NCBI GenBank assembly: GCA_016792685.1
Contig: JAEULQ010000098.1
Coordinates: 1 to 64,000, forward strand
Reading direction: 5' to 3'
DNA: 64,000 nt
From: Tabrizicola sp.
Lineage (GTDB): Bacteria > Pseudomonadota > Alphaproteobacteria > Rhodobacterales > Rhodobacteraceae
Part shown: positions 37,805 to 45,968 of the stretch, piece after piece
How the letters are laid out: every line of letters starts with the position of its first letter
How positions within the stretch are numbered: position 1 is the first letter of the stretch
Program-made: the position numbers and the translations under genes
Notes under the pieces: model-generated
Seen by the model: only the letters and a program-made list of their open reading frames with translations
Database searches by the model: none
Told to the model about the DNA's origin: nothing

Positions 37805-38355
37805 ACACCCCGTCGCGTCCGGTCCTGTCCGATCACTGGGAATGCTTCGAGGGCATCATTCCCACCGTCATAGTGACGGCCTCGCGCGACGGCACACCGA
37901 ACGTGTCCTACATCAGCCACGTCTTCTACATCGACGAAGCGCATGTCGCCCTGTCGAACCTGTTCATGTCGAAGATGGTCCGGAACATCCAGGAAAACCC
38001 GCGTCTGCAAGCGATGGTGGTGCATCCCCGTCTTGGCCATCAACTGGCCCTTGATCTGGTCTTCGTCCGGGCCGAGACGACCGGCCCGATCTTTGACCAT
38101 CTGGCAGCCTGCGTCACTGCGGTCGCATCCCATCAGGGCATGGAAAAGGTGATGCGCTTGAGGTCGGCCGACATCTATCGCGTCCTGACCGCCAGCATCG
38201 TTCCCGGTTCGGATGATGCCCCCCGACCGACGTGGGTGGCGGACGCAGGGATCTCGCCGCGGCCGTGGCGGTGGCGCTTTCAATGTCCCGTCAAGGCGAC
38301 CTTGATCGGGCCATCGACATGGCCTTGGACGGTCTTCAGACCGCCGTCGGTTTGA
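37801..38355 (+). CDS. PNPOx-like flavin-binding protein (5' part of a frameshifted gene)
   Basis: Protein of 184 residues whose first ~140 form a pyridoxamine 5'-phosphate oxidase-like FMN-binding barrel: PTVIVTASRDGTPNVSYISH, VALSNLFMSKMVRNIQENPR and MVVHPRLGHQLALDLVFVRA. After RSADIYRVL the reading becomes unlike the family (WRWRFQCPVKATLIG). It overlaps the GAF gene by 124 bp in another frame. A -1 shift at the six-C run (38219-38224) would join the two into one PNPOx-GAF protein of about 450 residues, a combination I know from other alphaproteobacteria. The last ~45 residues here are probably not native. Confidence 0.7.
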   Translation: MNTPSRPVLSDHWECFEGIIPTVIVTASRDGTPNVSYISHVFYIDEAHVALSNLFMSKMVRNIQENPRLQAMVVHPRLGHQLALDLVFVRAETTGPIFDHLAACVTAVASHQGMEKVMRLRSADIYRVLTASIVPGSDDAPRPTWVADAGISPRPWRWRFQCPVKATLIGPSTWPWTVFRPPSV

Positions 38356-39158
38356 CGCATTGCATGGCTTTTCTTGCCGATCATGAACGGCAGGTGCTGA
38401 CCGCCATTGCCAGCCGTGGCTATGACCGCCAGGGCGCAGGTGCCGAAGTGCACTTTGGCGAAGGCGTTGTCGGCATGGCTGCTGCCGGTCTGCAGGCATT
38501 GCGGTTTTCCTGTGTTGTTCGGCATTTTCTTTACATGAACGGGGTCAAGGCGGCCGACCTGTTTAGCCCGGACCCCGAGCGACGCATCCCGATGCCCGGG
38601 CTCGACGCCCCTCAAAGTCTGCTCGCCGTGCCAATGATCGCCGGCGGCGAACTCCGAGGCCTGATCTTTGCGGAAGACATTGAGCGGCTGGCATTCTCAC
38701 CCGACGACACCCGGGCCGTAGAGTTGATCGCCGCGCAGCTTGGGGCGATCGTGGCTCTCTCCTATTCGGGTCCGGAGCCTGAGCCCAACAACGGTCACAC
38801 CGCGCATGCCGACCGCGTGGCATTCGTCCCCCAGACGCCAATCCGGGTCGAACATTACAGCTATGATGACAGCGTCTTCATCAACCGCGACTATGTCATC
38901 AAGGGCGTTCCGGGGCGCCTGCTATGGCGCATGCTTTCCGACAATGCCCGCGATGGCCGGACCGAATTCACCAACCGCGAATTCCGCCTGGACGGATCGC
39001 TGAAACTGCCGGACTACAAGGACAACCTTGAGACAAGGTTGTTGCTTCTGGGTCGGAGGCTGGCCGAGAACGACTGGCCTGTCCGCATCGAACGGATTGG
39101 CCGTGGCCGCCTGGGCCTGATAGTCCGTGGGACGCTGGTCCTGACCGAACATCCCTGA
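38232..39158 (+). CDS. GAF-domain protein (3' part of a frameshifted PNPOx-GAF gene)
   Basis: Frame of up to 308 residues from a GTG at 38232, but the natural start is probably the PNPOx gene upstream (see that entry). A GAF sensor domain spans about residues 20-170: LDRAIDMALDGLQTAVGLTH, VHFGEGVVGMAAAGLQALRF and LLAVPMIAGGELRGLIFAED. The C-terminal 100 residues (YSYDDSVFINRDYVIKGVPG, LLWRMLSDNARDGRTEFTN) look like a winged-helix DNA-binding or signalling domain. Likely a cytoplasmic redox or ligand sensor; regulated genes unknown. The next gene downstream is the GntR regulator after 145 bp. Confidence 0.75.
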   Translation: MGGGRRDLAAAVAVALSMSRQGDLDRAIDMALDGLQTAVGLTHCMAFLADHERQVLTAIASRGYDRQGAGAEVHFGEGVVGMAAAGLQALRFSCVVRHFLYMNGVKAADLFSPDPERRIPMPGLDAPQSLLAVPMIAGGELRGLIFAEDIERLAFSPDDTRAVELIAAQLGAIVALSYSGPEPEPNNGHTAHADRVAFVPQTPIRVEHYSYDDSVFINRDYVIKGVPGRLLWRMLSDNARDGRTEFTNREFRLDGSLKLPDYKDNLETRLLLLGRRLAENDWPVRIERIGRGRLGLIVRGTLVLTEHP

Positions 39159-39267
39159 CGCCTGCCGGCAGCTTTGCTTGCCCCGCGGGGGCCTTCACGA
39201 CGTCCGTCCCTTCGATCCGCCAACCCACCGACAAGGCGCCAATTGCTCTGCAATGGTCCCCATGCTA

Positions 39268-39283
39268 ACTGGTATGCACCAGT
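39268..39283. promoter_or_regulatory. GntR (DasR/NagR-like) operator
   Basis: ACTGGT-ATGC-ACCAGT is a perfect inverted repeat 20 bp upstream of the GntR start codon. It closely resembles the DasR/NagR responsive-element consensus known from Streptomyces and Bacillus (ACTGGTCTAGACCACT-type). It most likely mediates autoregulation by the adjacent HutC/GntR protein. Confidence 0.75.
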
Positions 39284-39303
39284 GAACGAAGCACGGACTG
39301 AGC

Positions 39304-40056
39304 ATGGCGGAAAGTACAGACCTGATGGCGACGATCCGCGCCGAACTGCGCCGCTCCGATCCTGAGGCACCCCTCTATCGTCGACTTGGTCAGGCCCTGG
39401 GCTCTGCACTCGTCAGCGTTGGCGCGATCGGAGGGCAGGCACTGCCCAGCGAGCGCAGGCTTTCCGAGGTCCTGGGCATCAGCCGCGTTACGGTTCGGCG
39501 TGCGCTGGACGAGCTTGCAAGGGACGGTCGCCTTCGCCGCCGTCAGGGGGCCCAGACCCGCGTTTCCGAACGCGTGCAAAAGGCCCTGTCCAAGGTTACC
39601 GGCTTTTCCGAGGAACTTCTGGCGCGCGGCAGCCAGCCCGGCCATCGCTGGGTTTCGCGTCAGACCGTGTTGCCAACCCCGTCCGAGGCCTTGGCGCTTG
39701 GGCTTTCTGCGCAAGACCAGGTGGTCAGACTCGTGCGGATCCGGACCGCCGACGACCAGCCACTTGCCATCGAGCGGGCGGTCATCCCGCAGTCGATCCT
39801 GCCGGATGGCAATTTGGTCGAGAACTCGCTTTACGCGGTGCTCCGCAGTCTGGGCGCCGAACCGGTACGGGGTGCTCAGCGGATTCGCGCAGGCATCATG
39901 GCACCGGTCGAGGCCGAGCTCTTGCAGGCCGAAACCGGGGCACCGCTCCTGATCATCGAGCGGCGCTGCTACCTTGCCGACGGTCGCCCGGTCGAGTTTA
40001 CCGAGACCCGATACAATGGCGCGCTTTACGATTTCCTGACCGATCTGGGGTCCTGA
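39304..40056 (+). CDS. GntR-family regulator, HutC/NagR type
   Basis: Regulator of 250 residues. The GntR winged HTH covers residues about 22-90 (LPSERRLSEVLGISRVTVRR, then ALDELARDGRLRRRQGAQTR) and a UTRA effector domain covers about 105-245 (ending RPVEFTETRYNGALYDFL). Effectors of relatives are phosphorylated amino sugars such as GlcNAc-6-P or GlcN-6-P. It has a perfect inverted repeat just upstream and a similar site just downstream before nanEK, so it probably represses both itself and the nanEK-ABC operon. Confidence 0.9.
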   Translation: MAESTDLMATIRAELRRSDPEAPLYRRLGQALGSALVSVGAIGGQALPSERRLSEVLGISRVTVRRALDELARDGRLRRRQGAQTRVSERVQKALSKVTGFSEELLARGSQPGHRWVSRQTVLPTPSEALALGLSAQDQVVRLVRIRTADDQPLAIERAVIPQSILPDGNLVENSLYAVLRSLGAEPVRGAQRIRAGIMAPVEAELLQAETGAPLLIIERRCYLADGRPVEFTETRYNGALYDFLTDLGS

Positions 40057-40072
40057 TCCGGTGCATACCAGT
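40057..40072. promoter_or_regulatory. Second GntR-type operator before nanEK
   Basis: TCCGGT-GCAT-ACCAGT immediately after the GntR stop shares its right half-site and centre with the upstream operator in inverse orientation (13-bp identical core GGTGCATACCAGT); the left half differs at two positions. An additional half-site-like ACCGGT follows at 40078-40083. It lies about 57 bp upstream of the nanEK ATG. Confidence 0.65.
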
Positions 40073-40128
40073 TAAATACCGGTTGCGAGCTGCGCGCCTT
40101 GCCGACAAGTTTTGAACGGGGGGGCATC

Positions 40129-41691
40129 ATGTCGCGAATCCTTGGGATCCTGCAGGGCGGTCTGATCGTCTCGTGCCAACCCGTCCCGGGTGGGCCGATG
40201 GACCAGCCACAGACAGTTGCCGCCTTTGCCCTTGCTGCTCTGGCCGGCGGGGCTGTGGGACTTCGGGTCGAGGGCATCGCCAATCTGCGCGCTGTGCGTG
40301 CCGTGACTACTGCGCCGATCATCGGACTGGTCAAGCGGGACCTGGCCGAAAGCCCCGTAAGGATCACGCCCTATCTGTCGGATGTAGCGGACCTGGCGGC
40401 AGCGGGGGCGGATGTCATCGCCTTTGACGCCACCCGCCGTGCGCGCCCGGTGCCCTGCGATGCGATCATCCGGGCGATCCATGCGGCCGGATGCCTGGCA
40501 ATGGCGGATTGCAGCGACCTTGAGGATGGGATGGCGGCCCATGCGGCCGGCGCGGATATTCTAGGTTCAACCATGTCGGGATACACCGGAGGCTCCGTGC
40601 CGGAAGTACCGGACCTTGGCATCGTGGACAGCATGGCGCGGACGGGAGCCTTCGTCGTCGCCGAGGGCCGGTACCATGTCCCCCAGCAGGCCGCCGATGC
40701 GATCCGGCATGGGGCCAGGGCTGTGGTGGTAGGCTCGGCCATTACCAGAACCGAGCATGTCACAGAATGGTTTGCCGCAGCGATCCGCGCAGCGCAGCAG
40801 GCCACGCAGGACGCCAAGCCGGTCCTTTCGGTCGACCTTGGCGGCAGCAAGATCCTGGCCGCCCTGGTTCAAGGGGACCGGATCCTCGCACGGTCCGAAA
40901 CCGCAACCGATCGCACGGCGGGGCCAGAGGTCTGGCTGGAGCAGGTTCTCGGACTGTCAAGCGATTGGAAGGGGGCCTTTGATCGGGCCGGCATCGCCGT
41001 GACCGGCTTGGCTGCACAGGGACTTTGGCGCGCGCTCAATCCTGCCACTCTCGACATTCCGGTCGATTATGCCCTGCAGTCCAGGGCCGAGACGCTTTTG
41101 GCGACCCCGGTCATGATTGCCAATGATGCGCAGGCCGCAGCATGGGGCGAGTTCGTCTTTGGTGCTGGCGCCCATTCCGACATGATCTTTCTGACCATTT
41201 CCACAGGGATCGGTGGTGGGGTCGTCGCGGGCGGCAGGCTTCTGCGGGGCCGCAACGGTCTGGCCGGGCATTTCGGCCAGATCGCAGCCGGCGAGGTATC
41301 AGCCGACGGGCTTCGGCTTGAAGACCGGGCCTCCGGCCGCTGGATCGCGGCGGAAGGCGCCCGAACTGGGCTGGCAGCCGATGCGCGTGCCGTCTTCACT
41401 GCAGCCACGGCAGGCGACGCGCGTGCTGCTGACATCGTCGCCACCTCGGCGTCGCGCGTGGCGCACCTCTGCGCCGACCTGCAATTCATGTTTGACCCTG
41501 ACCGCATCGTGATCGGCGGCGGCGTGGGTCTGGCCCCGGGCTATCTGGATCGGATCAGGCAGGCATTGGCCCCGCTCGATCCGATCCGGCGCCCGGACCT
41601 CGTCGCAGCCCGTCTTGGGCGAGACGCGGGGATCGTCGGTATGGCCGATCTTGCACGGATGGACCAAAACAACAGGGAGAAGAGACAATGA
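40129..41691 (+). CDS. nanEK: Bifunctional NanE-NanK: ManNAc-6-phosphate epimerase / ManNAc kinase
   Basis: Fusion of 520 residues. Residues about 1-225 form the NanE TIM barrel (LQGGLIVSCQPVPGGPMDQP, AMADCSDLEDGMAAHAAGAD, TMSGYTG) that converts ManNAc-6-P to GlcNAc-6-P. Residues about 231-520 form a ROK kinase (SVDLGGSKILAALV phosphate loop; ISTGIGGGVVAGGRLL; GLAGHFGQIAAGE) that phosphorylates ManNAc. The zinc motif CxCGxxGCxE typical of ROK kinases is not present. The ATG at 40129 follows a G-rich Shine-Dalgarno. It heads an operon with an ABC importer, overlapping the binding-protein gene by four bases; no sialic-acid lyase is nearby. Confidence 0.92.
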   Translation: MSRILGILQGGLIVSCQPVPGGPMDQPQTVAAFALAALAGGAVGLRVEGIANLRAVRAVTTAPIIGLVKRDLAESPVRITPYLSDVADLAAAGADVIAFDATRRARPVPCDAIIRAIHAAGCLAMADCSDLEDGMAAHAAGADILGSTMSGYTGGSVPEVPDLGIVDSMARTGAFVVAEGRYHVPQQAADAIRHGARAVVVGSAITRTEHVTEWFAAAIRAAQQATQDAKPVLSVDLGGSKILAALVQGDRILARSETATDRTAGPEVWLEQVLGLSSDWKGAFDRAGIAVTGLAAQGLWRALNPATLDIPVDYALQSRAETLLATPVMIANDAQAAAWGEFVFGAGAHSDMIFLTISTGIGGGVVAGGRLLRGRNGLAGHFGQIAAGEVSADGLRLEDRASGRWIAAEGARTGLAADARAVFTAATAGDARAADIVATSASRVAHLCADLQFMFDPDRIVIGGGVGLAPGYLDRIRQALAPLDPIRRPDLVAARLGRDAGIVGMADLARMDQNNREKRQ

Positions 41692-42992
41692 AGATCAGAC
41701 ATAATCTGCGCGCTGGTGTCGCGGCACTTGCGCTCGTTGCGGCCGGGTCAGTCCAGGCCGAAGTGACGGTCCTCGGCTGGCCCGGCGGCCCGGAAGAGGC
41801 GGCCTTGCGGGCCGTGACGGAGATCTACAACGCAAAGGCGGACGTGGCCGAAGAAAACAAGGTCGAGCTTCTGTTCACCTCGCGCGATGGGTTCTTTGAC
41901 AAGCTGCAGGTCGATCTTGCCGCCGGCAGCACCGCCTTTGACCTGAACCTGATTGCGACCTATTCGATCGGCCGCTACGCCCCCTACATGGAGCCGGTCA
42001 CGCTGTCGGATCAGGCCGGGACGGTCTTTGGCGATACGGTCCTGAAGACGATGCAGTTCGACGGCAAGCAGTACGGGGTCCCGACCGACCTTTCGCTGCA
42101 TTTCCTCTACTACCGGACCGATCTGATCGACGCGCTTCTGGCCGACGATGCCGCCAAGGCGAAGTACAGCGAGATCGCCCAGCAGCATCTTGGCAAGGCG
42201 ATGGAGCCGAAAGCCCCCGCCGACTGGACCTGGGAAGACTTCGTCGCCAATGCGCTCTATTTCAGCCAGTCGGTCAACCCCGACAGCCCGACCCGTTACG
42301 GCACGGTCATCCAGGCCAAGAACCTTCTGTTCAACATGATGGTCTTCCATTCCTGGCCGCGCAGCTACGGCGGGAACTGGATGGATGATGCCGGCAATAT
42401 CACGGTCGACAGCGAAGCCTTCCGCACAGCCCTGTCGCAGGCCAAGCTGCTCTTTGATCTCGGGGCGACGCCACCGGACTCGACCTCTTACGAATACGCC
42501 GAGGCAAACGCGGCCTATGCATCCGGGCAGGTTGCCGCCATGGTGCAATGGAACGCCGCCGCGGGCGAGCTGACTGCCGCCCAGGCCGCAACGGGAACGA
42601 CGGCGCCTCCAGCCGGGCCGGAAGGCAAGTTCACCCACATCCACGGACTGGGACTTGGCCTGAACAAGGCGGCCGAGAACAAGGACGGCGCCATCGCCTT
42701 CCTGCAGTGGCTCTCGACCGAAGAGGCGGCGCTGGCCTATGCCAAGGCCGGAGGTGCACCGGGACTTGCGGCCGACACCGCAGCCAAGCTCGCGGCCGAC
42801 CGTCCCGATCTGGTTCAGGTTGGCGACTATGCCTCGAATTTCGGCTTCGTGATGAACGGCGGAACCTCGGAAAAGGCGCTTTCGGTCTATGAGGCGCAGG
42901 CCAAGGAATTCACCGGCTTCTGGGCGGGGACACAAGACCTCGATACCGCGCTGAAGAACGCAACGGCTGCGATGAGCGAGCTGTTGAAGTAG
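41688..42992 (+). CDS. ABC sugar transporter, periplasmic binding protein
   Basis: Family-1 extracellular solute-binding protein of 434 residues. Signal peptide MKIRHNLRAGVAALALVAAG with cleavage after VQA near residue 24. The mature protein has the usual signatures (FDLNLIATYSIGRYAPYMEP; QYGVPTDLSLHFLYYRTDLI; AAMVQWNAAAGELT). The operon context (nanEK and a DasR-like operator) suggests an amino sugar such as N-acetylmannosamine or a disaccharide containing it. It ends just before a strong hairpin that may let this gene be expressed above the permeases. Confidence 0.9.
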   Translation: MKIRHNLRAGVAALALVAAGSVQAEVTVLGWPGGPEEAALRAVTEIYNAKADVAEENKVELLFTSRDGFFDKLQVDLAAGSTAFDLNLIATYSIGRYAPYMEPVTLSDQAGTVFGDTVLKTMQFDGKQYGVPTDLSLHFLYYRTDLIDALLADDAAKAKYSEIAQQHLGKAMEPKAPADWTWEDFVANALYFSQSVNPDSPTRYGTVIQAKNLLFNMMVFHSWPRSYGGNWMDDAGNITVDSEAFRTALSQAKLLFDLGATPPDSTSYEYAEANAAYASGQVAAMVQWNAAAGELTAAQAATGTTAPPAGPEGKFTHIHGLGLGLNKAAENKDGAIAFLQWLSTEEAALAYAKAGGAPGLAADTAAKLAADRPDLVQVGDYASNFGFVMNGGTSEKALSVYEAQAKEFTGFWAGTQDLDTALKNATAAMSELLK

Positions 42993-43002
42993 GATTGACT
43001 GG

Positions 43003-43028
43003 CGTGGGCGGGGGACATCCCGCCCACG
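43003..43028 (+). other. Strong hairpin between binding-protein and permease genes
   Basis: Perfect 10-bp stem CGTGGGCGGG / CCCGCCCACG with a six-base loop, beginning 11 bases after the binding-protein stop and not followed by a T-run. Such intercistronic hairpins commonly stabilise the upstream mRNA so that the binding protein is made in excess. That function is inferred. Confidence 0.7.
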
Positions 43029-43048
43029 ACTTCGCAAGGATCATGCAA

Positions 43049-43915
43049 ATGGCGAGCAGACAGCATCGGGAAAACGCGCTTCTCGCCAGCCCACTTGTGC
43101 TTTTCCTCCTGCTGATCCTTGGCTTTCCGACGGTCCTGAGCCTGATCTACGGCTTCTCCGAAACCTCATTTGAAACGCTGATGCAGCCGCAGTTCTCGGG
43201 GCTGCAGAACTTCCGCGATGTCCTGGGCGATCCCACCTTCTGGCAGGCGGCCGGCTTTTCGCTGCGCTTCGGCCTGATCACCGCGGTCCTGCAATGTGCG
43301 CTGGGACTGGCCTTGGCAGTCTATCTTGCGCCCCTGGTCCGAGCCCATCCCTGGACCGTTGCTATCCTGATCATCCCGATGATCGTGGCGCCCGCGATGA
43401 TGGGGCTCATGTACCGGCTGGTGCTGCATGAATTTGCCGGACCCCTGCCCCATTACCTGTACCAATGGTTCGGCTGGTCCCCGTCCTTCCTGGGGCCGGC
43501 CCATGTGTTCAAGACCGTGGTTCTGGCCGAAACCCTGCAGTGGACGCCCTTTGCCTTCCTGCTCTTCCTGACGGCGTACCAGTCGATCCCCTCCGAGCTG
43601 CGCGAAGCCGCCTCGGTCGACGGCGCCCGGCCCTTGCGGCTGTTCTGGAAGATCGAATGGCCGCTCATGTTGCCGACAGTCTTCGTGGCCCTCTTCATCC
43701 GTTTCATCGACGGCTTCCGCGTCTTCGACAACATCTACACGCTTGTCGGCTCTGGCCCCGGGGGTTCGACGACATCGATGTCGATCTACATCTACGAAAC
43801 CTTCCTGCGCCGTGGCGAGATCGGCAAGGCCATGGCGGCGGCGATCCTGCTGTTCCTGACGGCCTTCCTTCTGCTGGCTTTGGGCCAGTGGCTGACCCGG
43901 AGGCGCAGACCATGA
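43049..43915 (+). CDS. ABC sugar transporter permease (MalF-like)
   Basis: Inner-membrane permease of 288 residues with six membrane segments (first: LLASPLVLFLLLILGFPTVL). The EAA loop for ATPase contact is EAASVDGARPLRLFWKIEWP. The start at 43049 (MASRQHREN) has AAGGA eight bases upstream; an ATG at 43043 is less well placed. Couples with the second permease, whose start overlaps its stop by four bases. Confidence 0.9.
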   Translation: MASRQHRENALLASPLVLFLLLILGFPTVLSLIYGFSETSFETLMQPQFSGLQNFRDVLGDPTFWQAAGFSLRFGLITAVLQCALGLALAVYLAPLVRAHPWTVAILIIPMIVAPAMMGLMYRLVLHEFAGPLPHYLYQWFGWSPSFLGPAHVFKTVVLAETLQWTPFAFLLFLTAYQSIPSELREAASVDGARPLRLFWKIEWPLMLPTVFVALFIRFIDGFRVFDNIYTLVGSGPGGSTTSMSIYIYETFLRRGEIGKAMAAAILLFLTAFLLLALGQWLTRRRRP

Positions 43916-44739
43916 AACCACGGCTTACCCTGCGATGGATCGTCTTTGCGGTCGCGGTTTTCGTGATGAACTTCCCGGTGATTTCCACCCTGGTCACGGC
44001 CTTCAAGTCGCCAGGAGAGGTCAGTCGCAATCCCTCTCTCTGGATCGAAACCCCGACATTCGAGAACTTCGCGACAGTGCTGACCACCAGCGACCGGCTG
44101 AACATCTACAACTACCTCTGGAATTCGACCGTCGCGGCAGGGATTGGCGCGGTGTTGCCGATTGTCGTGGCCTTTCCCCTTGCCTGGGCCATCGTGCGGC
44201 GCGGCGTGGGGCGGGCGATCCTCTTTCCCCTGGTCGTCAATCTGCGGGCGCTGCCGCTGATCATCTTCGCCATTCCGATCTACATGATGTTCTCGGTTGC
44301 GGGCCTGCTGGATACGCGCCTTGGCCTTGGGCTGATCCTGGCCGTAGTCAACCTGCCGCTGGCGCTGATGCTTCTGGTCAATGCCGTGGCCGAGATCCCG
44401 CACGAGATCGAGGAAGCCGCGCACATGGATGGCGCCCGGTTGCCGCGACTTCTGTTTCGGATCGTGCTGCCGCTCTGTCGGCCTGCGCTGATCACCACCT
44501 TCATCTTCGGCTTCATCACTGCCTGGAACGAATTCCTGTTCGGCCTGATGCTGACCACAAGCAAGGCGGTGCCGATGACTGTCGGGGCCTCATTCTTCTT
44601 CGCCACCTCGGGAGGGGGCGTGCAATGGGGTGTCGCCGCGGCCGTGATGGTCGTCGCAGCCCTGCCGCCACTGGCTCTCGGGCTTGTCATGTATCGCCGC
44701 ATCACCGGGTCCCTGGTTGCCGGCGCTGTGAAGGGATAG
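43912..44739 (+). CDS. ABC sugar transporter permease (MalG-like)
   Basis: Permease of 275 residues with six membrane segments, starting MKPRLTLRWIVFAVAVFVMN. The EAA loop is EEAAHMDGARLPRLLFRIVLP, and the C-terminal GSLVAGAVKG matches MalG-type ends. It forms the heterodimeric membrane channel with the preceding permease and is followed after three bases by the ATPase gene. Confidence 0.9.
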   Translation: MKPRLTLRWIVFAVAVFVMNFPVISTLVTAFKSPGEVSRNPSLWIETPTFENFATVLTTSDRLNIYNYLWNSTVAAGIGAVLPIVVAFPLAWAIVRRGVGRAILFPLVVNLRALPLIIFAIPIYMMFSVAGLLDTRLGLGLILAVVNLPLALMLLVNAVAEIPHEIEEAAHMDGARLPRLLFRIVLPLCRPALITTFIFGFITAWNEFLFGLMLTTSKAVPMTVGASFFFATSGGGVQWGVAAAVMVVAALPPLALGLVMYRRITGSLVAGAVKG

Positions 44740-44742
44740 GCC

Positions 44743-45813
44743 ATGGCCTCATTGCATCTTGAGCACCTGACAAAGACCTTCGGCAACCAGACGGTGACCC
44801 GCAATGTCTCGCTAAGCGTCGAGGATGGTGCCTTCTGCGTCTTCGTCGGCCCTTCGGGTTGCGGGAAGTCCACCCTGCTGCGTTTGATTGCCGGTCTGGA
44901 AGAGGCGTCAAGCGGCCGGATCATGGTTGCAGATCGGGATGTGACCAAGGTCCCGGCCTACGACCGCGACCTCGCCATGGTCTTCCAGAGCTATGCGCTT
45001 TATCCGCACATGACCGTGCGCGACAACATCGCCTTTTCGCTGCGCACCGCAAAACGGCCCGAAGACGAAGTCGCAGCGAAGATTGCCGAGGCGGCCCGGA
45101 TCCTGAAGCTTGAAGACCTGCTTGACCGTAAACCCGCCCAGCTTTCCGGCGGACAGCGACAGCGGGTCGCCATCGGGCGGGCCATCGTCAAGCAGCCCAA
45201 GCTCTTTCTCTTCGACGAGCCGCTCTCGAACCTCGATGCCGAGTTGCGCGTCCACATGCGGGTCGAAATCGCCCGCCTCCACCGCGACCTGGGCACCACG
45301 GTGATCTATGTCACCCATGACCAGGTCGAGGCGATGACGCTTGCGACCAAGATCGTCGTGCTGCGCGCAGGCGAGGTCGAACAGGTCGGCAGTCCGCTGC
45401 AGCTGTTCGATGATCCCGACAACATCTTTGTGGCGGGATTCATTGGCAGCCCGCAGATGAATTTCTTCAAGGCGAAGCATCAGGGAGGCAGGCTTTTTGC
45501 CACTGATTTTCCGGACCAGTCCTGTCAGGCGCCCGCGCTTTCCGCAGCGCTTGCCGAAGGGCAGGACGTGACCGTGGGACTGCGGCCCCAGTTCATGGGC
45601 CTTGAGGGCAATGCAAGCCTCGAACTCATGATCGAGGTGGTCGAACACCTGGGCTCGGAAACACTCGTCCATGCCCGCCCGCCCGGTTCTGCGCAGATGA
45701 TGACCGCATTGGTTGCCGACGGCCGCAATCTCGCGCCGGGACAAGCCTTTGTTGCCCGCTTCGATCCTGACAGGCTGATGGTCTTCGATGCGACGGGTAA
45801 ACGGCTCCGCTAA
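44743..45813 (+). CDS. ABC sugar transporter ATPase (UgpC/MsmK type)
   Basis: ATP-binding subunit of 356 residues. Walker [10 protein letters not shown] (about 33-41), Q-loop in [13 protein letters not shown], signature [14 protein letters not shown], Walker [13 protein letters not shown] and the switch His in [12 protein letters not shown]. The C-terminal ~120 residues form the TOBE/regulatory domain found in MalK-type subunits. Last gene of the nanEK operon. Confidence 0.93.
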   Translation: MASLHLEHLTKTFGNQTVTRNVSLSVEDGAFCVFVGPSGCGKSTLLRLIAGLEEASSGRIMVADRDVTKVPAYDRDLAMVFQSYALYPHMTVRDNIAFSLRTAKRPEDEVAAKIAEAARILKLEDLLDRKPAQLSGGQRQRVAIGRAIVKQPKLFLFDEPLSNLDAELRVHMRVEIARLHRDLGTTVIYVTHDQVEAMTLATKIVVLRAGEVEQVGSPLQLFDDPDNIFVAGFIGSPQMNFFKAKHQGGRLFATDFPDQSCQAPALSAALAEGQDVTVGLRPQFMGLEGNASLELMIEVVEHLGSETLVHARPPGSAQMMTALVADGRNLAPGQAFVARFDPDRLMVFDATGKRLR

Positions 45814-45916
45814 CCGACCGGAATTGGCCGCATCCGCCTGGACTGGCACTCGCGCGACGGACAATCCGGCGGCGGACCAAGCGAATGCCGCCGCCCTATC
45901 CTTGGCGAGACAAGAA

Positions 45917-45946
45917 AGGGCCCGCGGGATCACTCCCCCGGGCCCT
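45917..45946 (-). terminator. Convergent terminator between ABC operon and cox cluster
   Basis: Twelve-base arms (AGGGCCCGCGGG / CCCCCGGGCCCT, one mismatch) around a six-base loop. Read on the minus strand it follows the coxM stop by 22 bp and is followed by TTCTTGTCTC; on the plus strand there is no T-run. It best serves the minus-strand cox operon but may also slow plus-strand transcription. Confidence 0.65.
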
Positions 45947-45968
45947 GATCCATGGAAGATCCAGGACG

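Noticed and set aside
38232..38355. PNPOx and GAF as two genuinely overlapping genes
   Set aside because: A 124-bp overlap is unusual, the PNPOx tail loses family character in it, and a single -1 shift at a C6 run restores one continuous protein.
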